Of a stretch of 11,337 bases of DNA, positions 6,728 through 11,337 are shown piece by piece. Source of the stretch: Allobrachymonas sp. (GTDB lineage Bacteria > Pseudomonadota > Gammaproteobacteria > Burkholderiales > Burkholderiaceae_C); the NCBI GenBank assembly GCA_017996515.1, contig JAGOGU010000029.1, positions 1-11,337 on the forward strand, read 5' to 3'. How positions within the stretch are numbered: position 1 is the stretch's first letter; each line of letters begins with the position of its first letter. Position numbers and translations under genes: made by a program. The notes beneath the pieces are model-generated. The model saw nothing but the letters and a program-made list of their open reading frames with translations, searched no databases and was not told the origin of the DNA.

Positions 6728-6761
6728 TGCGCGGCAGGTGGTACAAGGGCCGCGCATTTTT
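6728..6761 (+). terminator. Plus-oriented intrinsic terminator with no gene before it
   Basis: TGCGCGGC (6728-6735) and GCCGCGCA (6749-6756) are perfect 8-bp arms around a 13-nt loop, followed directly by TTTTT (6757-6761) on the plus strand. Read on the minus strand, the same hairpin begins 15 nt past the regulator stop (6772) but is not followed by a T-tract. It fits termination of plus-strand transcription better. As no plus-strand gene lies in the preceding 250 bp, either a small RNA ends here or it guards against antisense transcription. Confidence 0.5.
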
Positions 6762-6771
6762 GCGGTGCTGT

Positions 6772-7443
6772 TTACTCCAGCGATTGCCCGCCTTTGAGCA
6801 GAAACGTGCCGTCCGGCTGCTGCACGAGCACGCCGTTTTCTTCAAAGTGTTTCATCACGCGGCTGACCATCTCACGCGATGCGCCCACCATTTTGGCCAC
6901 ATCCTGCCGGGAAACTTTCTTGCGCAGCACTTTGTTGCCATCGGCGTCTTCTTGCGCCATGTCTTGCAGCGTGCTCAGTACGCGGCCATAGACGTCCATC
7001 AGCGCCAGCGAAAGAATCTGCTTGTCGGCTCGCCGCAGGCGGCGCACCAGTCCACGCATGATGGCATCTGCCAGGCTGGCGTTTTCGCGCAGGCAGTGCA
7101 TGAAAGCGTCGCGTTCCAGGATCAGCACATCGGTTTGTGCTTCGGCACGCACGGTGGCGGAATGTGCCTCGCCATCGATCAGGCTCATTTCGCCGATGCA
7201 ATCGCCCGTATCCAGCGAGGCGATGATGACCTCGCGCCCACGCTCGTCTTGCGACAGCACGCGCGCCTTGCCCGACAGGATGATGAACAATGCCCCCGAG
7301 ATTTGCCCCTGTTGCACGATCGGTTCGCCGCGCTTGTAGCGTTGTTTACGCAGGGTGGCCGAGATGGCGTTGGATTGGGTGGGCGAGAGGTCGCTGAACA
7401 AAGGAACACGACGAATCAGATCAATGTCGGGGACGATAGCCAT
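6772..7443 (-). CDS. Crp/Fnr-family transcriptional regulator
   Basis: The 223-residue product has a cyclic-nucleotide-binding-type beta-roll (about 13-125), a dimer helix (about 128-160) and a C-terminal winged helix-turn-helix (VSRQDVAKMVGASREMVSRV, 177-196). The recognition helix SREMVSRV keeps the Arg, Glu and Arg that correspond to R180, E181 and R185 of E. coli CRP, so a TGTGA-like half-site is expected. In the phosphate-binding cassette (GEMSLIDGEAHSATVRA, 84-100) the family Glu and Ser are kept, but the Arg that binds cAMP phosphate in CRP is His94. There is no N-terminal Cys cluster, so it is not an iron-sulfur FNR; Cys occurs at 82 and 117 only. The ATG at 7443 is chosen: the family fold begins here, a weak AGAAAG precedes it, and the open frame further upstream lies in the intergenic gap. 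It is divergent from trxB, with 265 bp between them. Confidence 0.92.
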   Translation of the reverse strand: MAIVPDIDLIRRVPLFSDLSPTQSNAISATLRKQRYKRGEPIVQQGQISGALFIILSGKARVLSQDERGREVIIASLDTGDCIGEMSLIDGEAHSATVRAEAQTDVLILERDAFMHCLRENASLADAIMRGLVRRLRRADKQILSLALMDVYGRVLSTLQDMAQEDADGNKVLRKKVSRQDVAKMVGASREMVSRVMKHFEENGVLVQQPDGTFLLKGGQSLE

Positions 7444-7618
7444 GATAACTTTCTGAAAAACGTGTGCATGCAGGGAACAATCCGCGCATGCTTGGGGCAA
7501 GTGTAAATGATTGGCGATATGCAACTTTCTTTCTTCCCTCAGCGTCCATGCCTGTTTGGATGGCGGCATGCGGCGATGATCGATAAACATTTCATAAAAA
7601 TTGAATATATCTGGGTAG

Positions 7619-8668
<1,050 letters not shown>

Positions 8669-8779
8669 ACAAACGCAGCTGGGCGGAATCGCCTGTTGCC
8701 ACACCGGTTCGGTTGATGCCGGCATGGCAGCAGGGGATGGCTTGAGGTGTTTTTACTGACTGAAAGAACGGAGTCGATC

Positions 8780-9139
8780 ATGAGCGGTATTCCCAACTAT
8801 CTGGAGCACACGCGCGCCATTTCTGCCAATCTGGCTACGCTGCGTAGCGATCAGCCGGATTTGATGAAGGCTTTTGGCGAAATGGCTGCGGTGGCCACGC
8901 GCGATGGTGCTCTGTCCAAAAAGACCAAAGAGCTGATTGCGCTGGCGTTGGGCGTTGCTGCACATTGCGATGCCTGCATCGGCTTTCATGCCAAGGCGTT
9001 GGTGGCGCTTGGCGCCACCTTGGAAGAGGTGGAAGAAACCCTGGGCATGGCCGTGTACATGGGAGGCGGCCCGTCTCTCATGTATTCGGCCAATGCACTG
9101 GCGGCCTTTAAAGAATTTCAGGCACAGAAACCTGCATAA
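8780..9139 (+). CDS. AhpD-like alkylhydroperoxidase / carboxymuconolactone decarboxylase-family protein
   Basis: The 119-residue product is one CMD-type helical domain. It carries the AhpD signature E-x11-C-x2-C-x3-H: Glu51, Cys63, Cys66 and His70 (AHCDACIGFH). After it comes the usual ALGATLEEVEETLGMAVYMGGGPSLMYS tail, seen here at about 77-103 (ALGATLEEVEE, then GMAVYMGGGPSL). In AhpD these residues make up the thiol peroxidase relay. Proteins of this length with CxxC are thought to act in peroxide or thiol redox rather than as decarboxylases, but the substrate is not determined. The ATG at 8780 is preceded by GGAG at a proper distance. It lies in the same direction as trxB, so thioredoxin reductase-linked recycling of its disulfide is a plausible inference. 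The strong terminator at 9228-9255 closes the unit. Confidence 0.88.
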   Translation: MSGIPNYLEHTRAISANLATLRSDQPDLMKAFGEMAAVATRDGALSKKTKELIALALGVAAHCDACIGFHAKALVALGATLEEVEETLGMAVYMGGGPSLMYSANALAAFKEFQAQKPA

Positions 9140-9227
9140 AGCACCACGTTAATACGGCAACTGCCAGCGGGCGTTTGTTGCAGGGCAGTGCAGCAAGCGC
9201 ATGTGCCGAGTGGCTTGTCGGTACACA

Positions 9228-9255
9228 ACAGTACGCCTCAAGGCGTGCTGTTTTT
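9228..9255 (+). terminator. Rho-independent terminator between convergent genes
   Basis: ACAGTACGCC (9228-9237), loop TCAA, GGCGTGCTGT (9242-9251) with one G-T pair, then a run of T (9251-9255). It lies 90 nt past the AhpD-like gene on the plus strand. It overlaps the last codon of the mutarotase gene arriving on the minus strand. On the minus side the hairpin is present but the T-tract is poor. Confidence 0.85.
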
Positions 9256-10171
9256 ATTCGTGGGCTCGAAACGCCTGGAACATTTGCCAGCCCTGCCAAA
9301 CGGCGCCGGGCGGTAGCGATACGGACGTGTCAATGTGCGCGGCTTCCACGCACACAAAGCGTTGGTAACTGTCGGCTTGCAGATCGGCAAGTTGAGCGCA
9401 CAGCTTGGCGCCAGGGTTCCAGACAACCGTCTGTTCCAGAGTGGGCGACTGGCGTGAACACAGGGTTGGCGCGTGGTTGTCTGTGAGGGTTGCTGTAAAG
9501 GCCGGGTAAACGCGATCTACCTCGCCGCTAAAGCCGATGGTGCCGTATTGCACGGGGTGCGTGGGGTTGGCGTGCGGTACGGCATCCCAATATGTTTGAC
9601 CATGCGCGCCGTGAATGGCGCAGTGGCGTATGGCAGGCACAGCCAGATAACCGTGCAATGCCGTGGTGAACGACAGTGCACTTTGGCCGGTGTTGCGCAC
9701 ATGCAGGCGCAAGGTCAGGGCATTGTGTACCAGCGTGATGTGCACACTGGTTTCAAACGCGTGCGGCCACAAAGCATTGCCTTGCGCATCATGCAGCCAG
9801 GCCGGGGGCACATCGGTGTGGCGCAACCGCAGGTGCAGGCTGTGGGCGTTTTGTTTCACCAAGGTCCAGGGCAGCAGGCGGGCAAAGCCATGCTTGGGTA
9901 ATTTGCCGCGGCGGTTGAATTGCGGCCAGCAGATGGGAATGCCCCCCCGAATGGCGCAGTGTTGGCGGGCAACGTCTTGCCAGTTGATGGCGGGGCTTAG
10001 AAATAGGCGCTCTGTGCCATCGGCCGTGCGCCATGACAGCACTTGCGCGCCGTGCTGCGAAACAATGGCCGTATCGCCTTGCGGGGTGTGCAGGCGGTAC
10101 ACCGGCCAGTCAGGCGGCAAGGTAGAAGGCAGCCCTGTGGGGTGTGGCTGTGTGTTGGCGGATGCGTGCAT
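9254..10171 (-). CDS. D-hexose-6-phosphate mutarotase (YeaD / aldose 1-epimerase-like)
   Basis: This family interconverts the alpha and beta anomers of hexose 6-phosphates in the cytoplasm. The 305-residue product shows the family landmarks in order: HGAQVLSWR (40-48), RGGIPICWPQFNRRGKLPKHGFAR (75-98, seen as GGIPICWPQF and KHGFAR), ALHGYL (171-176), GFSGEVDRVY (213-222), VVWNPG (249-254) and RFVCVEAA (271-278). By comparison with the characterised yeast homologue YMR099c, His173 and Glu276 are the likely catalytic pair. The ATG at 10171 has no clear Shine-Dalgarno; it begins 54 bp after hisA on the same strand, so translation from a his transcript is likely. No sugar-metabolism gene is adjacent. 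Confidence 0.9.
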   Translation of the reverse strand: MHASANTQPHPTGLPSTLPPDWPVYRLHTPQGDTAIVSQHGAQVLSWRTADGTERLFLSPAINWQDVARQHCAIRGGIPICWPQFNRRGKLPKHGFARLLPWTLVKQNAHSLHLRLRHTDVPPAWLHDAQGNALWPHAFETSVHITLVHNALTLRLHVRNTGQSALSFTTALHGYLAVPAIRHCAIHGAHGQTYWDAVPHANPTHPVQYGTIGFSGEVDRVYPAFTATLTDNHAPTLCSRQSPTLEQTVVWNPGAKLCAQLADLQADSYQRFVCVEAAHIDTSVSLPPGAVWQGWQMFQAFRAHE

Positions 10172-10225
10172 GCAAGGGGCAAGGTGAAAGGCGTGCCAGT
10201 GCGCGTGCAGAGGCAGCCAAGAGCC

Positions 10226-10966
10226 TTATTGGCTCAGGCTGTCGGCATAGGCTTGTGCCTCGGCAAAATTCAGATCGCCGCTGTAAATGGCGCGGCCGCA
10301 GATGACGCCCTGCACGCCTTCTTCTTCCACTTGGCACAGCGCCTGAATGTCGGCCATATTGCTCAGGCCGCCTGATGCAATCACGGGCGTGATGCTGGCC
10401 TGTGCCAGCTTGACCGTTGCTTCTACATTGATACCTGTGAGCATGCCGTCGCGGCCAATGTCGGTGTAGATGATGCTTTCCACGCCCAGGTCTTCGTATT
10501 TTTTGGCCAGATCGCAAACATCGTGCTGGGTCAGTTTGCTCCATCCGTCGGTAGCGGCTTTGCCGTCTTTGGCGTCCAACCCCACGATGATGTGGCCGCT
10601 GAAAGCGCTGCAGGCATCGGCCAGAAAAGCAGGGTCTTTGATTGCGGCGGTGCCGATGATGACATAGCGCATACCCGCATCGATGTATTGCTCGATGGTT
10701 TCCAGATCGCGAATACCGCCACCAATCTGCACGGGAATTTCATCTTCCAGCTCTTGCAGGATTTCTTTGACGACGCCCAGGTTTTTGGGCTTGCCGGCAA
10801 ACGCGCCGTTGAGATCGACCAGATGCAGGCGGCGTGCGCCTTGCTCCAACCAGTGCAACGCCTGTTCAACCGGGTCGGTATTGAAGGTGGTGGCCTTGTT
10901 CATGTCGCCTTGTTGCAGGCGTACGCATTGGCCGTCTTTCAGATCGATAGCGGGGATGAGTAGCAT
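10226..10966 (-). CDS. hisA: ProFAR isomerase HisA (phosphoribosylformimino-AICAR-ribotide isomerase)
   Basis: HisA catalyses the Amadori rearrangement of ProFAR to PRFAR, the fourth step of histidine synthesis. The 246-residue (beta/alpha)8 barrel begins [17 protein letters not shown], with catalytic base Asp8. It has QIGGGIRD (80-87) and GTAAIKDP in the first phosphate-binding half. The second catalytic Asp is Asp131 in VGLDAKDGK, followed by [10 protein letters not shown] (167-176) and ASGGLSN in the second half. The length is normal. The ATG at 10966 is fixed by the conserved N-terminus although no strong Shine-Dalgarno is present. It lies 50 bp after hisH. The next gene is the mutarotase-like gene rather than hisF. 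Confidence 0.97.
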   Translation of the reverse strand: MLLIPAIDLKDGQCVRLQQGDMNKATTFNTDPVEQALHWLEQGARRLHLVDLNGAFAGKPKNLGVVKEILQELEDEIPVQIGGGIRDLETIEQYIDAGMRYVIIGTAAIKDPAFLADACSAFSGHIIVGLDAKDGKAATDGWSKLTQHDVCDLAKKYEDLGVESIIYTDIGRDGMLTGINVEATVKLAQASITPVIASGGLSNMADIQALCQVEEEGVQGVICGRAIYSGDLNFAEAQAYADSLSQ

Positions 10967-11016
10967 ACGGATGACAGTGAATGAAGCAGAGTAAAAACGA
11001 GAGCGAAAATCGGGTT

Positions 11017-11337
11017 TCAGGGCTTCCAGTGTAAAAAATTGCGGTACAGGGCCAACCCCATGTCGGCAGATTTTTCAGGGTGGAATTGCGTGGCGAAGAG
11101 GTTGTCGCGTGCAATGGCCGCGGTGTACCAGCCGCCGTAATCGGCCTCGCCCATGCTGTGCGCAGGGAGGGCCGGTTGTGCGTAGTAGCTGTGCAGAAAA
11201 TAGAACCAGCTCATATCGGGCACGCCGTGCCAGAGGGGGTGGGCGCGCGTTTGGCGCACCTGATTCCAGCCCATTTGCGGCACTTTGTAGCGGCTGCCGT
11301 CAGCCTGTAATTGGCCTTCGAGCTGAAAGCGTTTGAC
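11017..11337 (-). CDS. hisH: Imidazole glycerol phosphate synthase glutaminase subunit HisH, C-terminal part (runs off the right edge)
   Basis: HisH hydrolyses glutamine and channels ammonia to HisF, which turns PRFAR into IGP and AICAR. The last 106 residues are visible. They hold the HisH-specific [10 protein letters not shown], the YFLHSYYA strand, and the class I glutaminase His and Glu in [11 protein letters not shown] near the C-terminus. The nucleophile Cys lies beyond the window. It is upstream of hisA in the same direction. Its partner HisF is not encoded in this window. Confidence 0.95.
   Translation of the reverse strand, partial: VKRFQLEGQLQADGSRYKVPQMGWNQVRQTRAHPLWHGVPDMSWFYFLHSYYAQPALPAHSMGEADYGGWYTAAIARDNLFATQFHPEKSADMGLALYRNFLHWKP

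Larger units (their letters stand above)
6464..6771. other. Intergenic region between the Crp/Fnr-type regulator and ftsK, rich in secondary structure
   Basis: These 308 bp contain no ORF I can support. They hold a candidate ftsK promoter on the minus strand (6566-6595), two overlapping hairpins at 6625-6652, and a plus-oriented terminator-like hairpin at 6728-6761. The sequence is AT-rich near 6521-6600 compared with its flanks, as expected for a promoter zone. Confidence 0.6.

Noticed and set aside
7466..7491. Two GCATGC palindromes 20 bp apart upstream of the Crp/Fnr-type gene
   Set aside because: Six-base palindromes recur elsewhere in the window and have no extended symmetry here; they are not enough to call an operator.
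8704..8735. Imperfect hairpin between trxB and the AhpD-like gene as a terminator
   Set aside because: The arms (GCCACACCGG / CCGGCATGGC) mismatch in the middle and no T-tract follows, so it does not support termination.

Overview
The window reads as a mostly chromosomal, core-gene stretch of a betaproteobacterium, most likely order Burkholderiales. The evidence is the proteins themselves (short Psd with the [13 protein letters not shown] start, an FtsK of about 800 residues, LolA), the moderately high GC with G/C-ending codons, and the trxB / ftsK / lolA neighbourhood, which is familiar from that order. No rRNA, tRNA, CRISPR array, insertion sequence or prophage gene is visible.

Left end (1-900): the N-terminal end of a TetR-family repressor runs off the left edge on the minus strand. 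A 6-bp-arm palindrome lies over its predicted promoter. A near-identical palindrome sits about 220 bp away, just ahead of a very short plus-strand ORF with a strong ribosome binding site. From 493 to 896 I find no gene I can support. Positions 897-1526 (minus) encode a small lipoprotein of unknown function, bracketed by two near-identical terminator-like repeats (724-765 and 1535-1576).

Middle (1835-6463), all minus: ftsK (DNA translocase), lolA (lipoprotein chaperone), dgkA (diacylglycerol kinase) and psd (phosphatidylserine decarboxylase). Three of the four products serve the cell envelope: LolA moves lipoproteins, DgkA recycles diacylglycerol and Psd makes phosphatidylethanolamine. FtsK couples division to chromosome segregation.

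Right-middle (6464-9255): a Crp/Fnr-type regulator (minus) is divergent from trxB (plus). trxB is followed by a small CxxC alkylhydroperoxidase-like protein (AhpD/carboxymuconolactone decarboxylase fold) and a strong terminator at 9228-9255. The regulator/ftsK gap contains overlapping hairpins and a plus-oriented terminator with no plus-strand gene in front of it.

Right end (9254-11337), all minus: the end of hisH, then hisA, then a D-hexose-6-phosphate mutarotase-like gene. hisF, which usually follows hisA in this group, is not there.

Overall the region is ordinary. The points most worth a second look are the paired TetR operators with a vestigial target, the terminator-bracketed lipoprotein gene, the unexplained plus-strand terminator and stem-loops between the regulator and ftsK, and the displaced hisF. 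I saw nothing that amounts to a clearly new multi-gene system.
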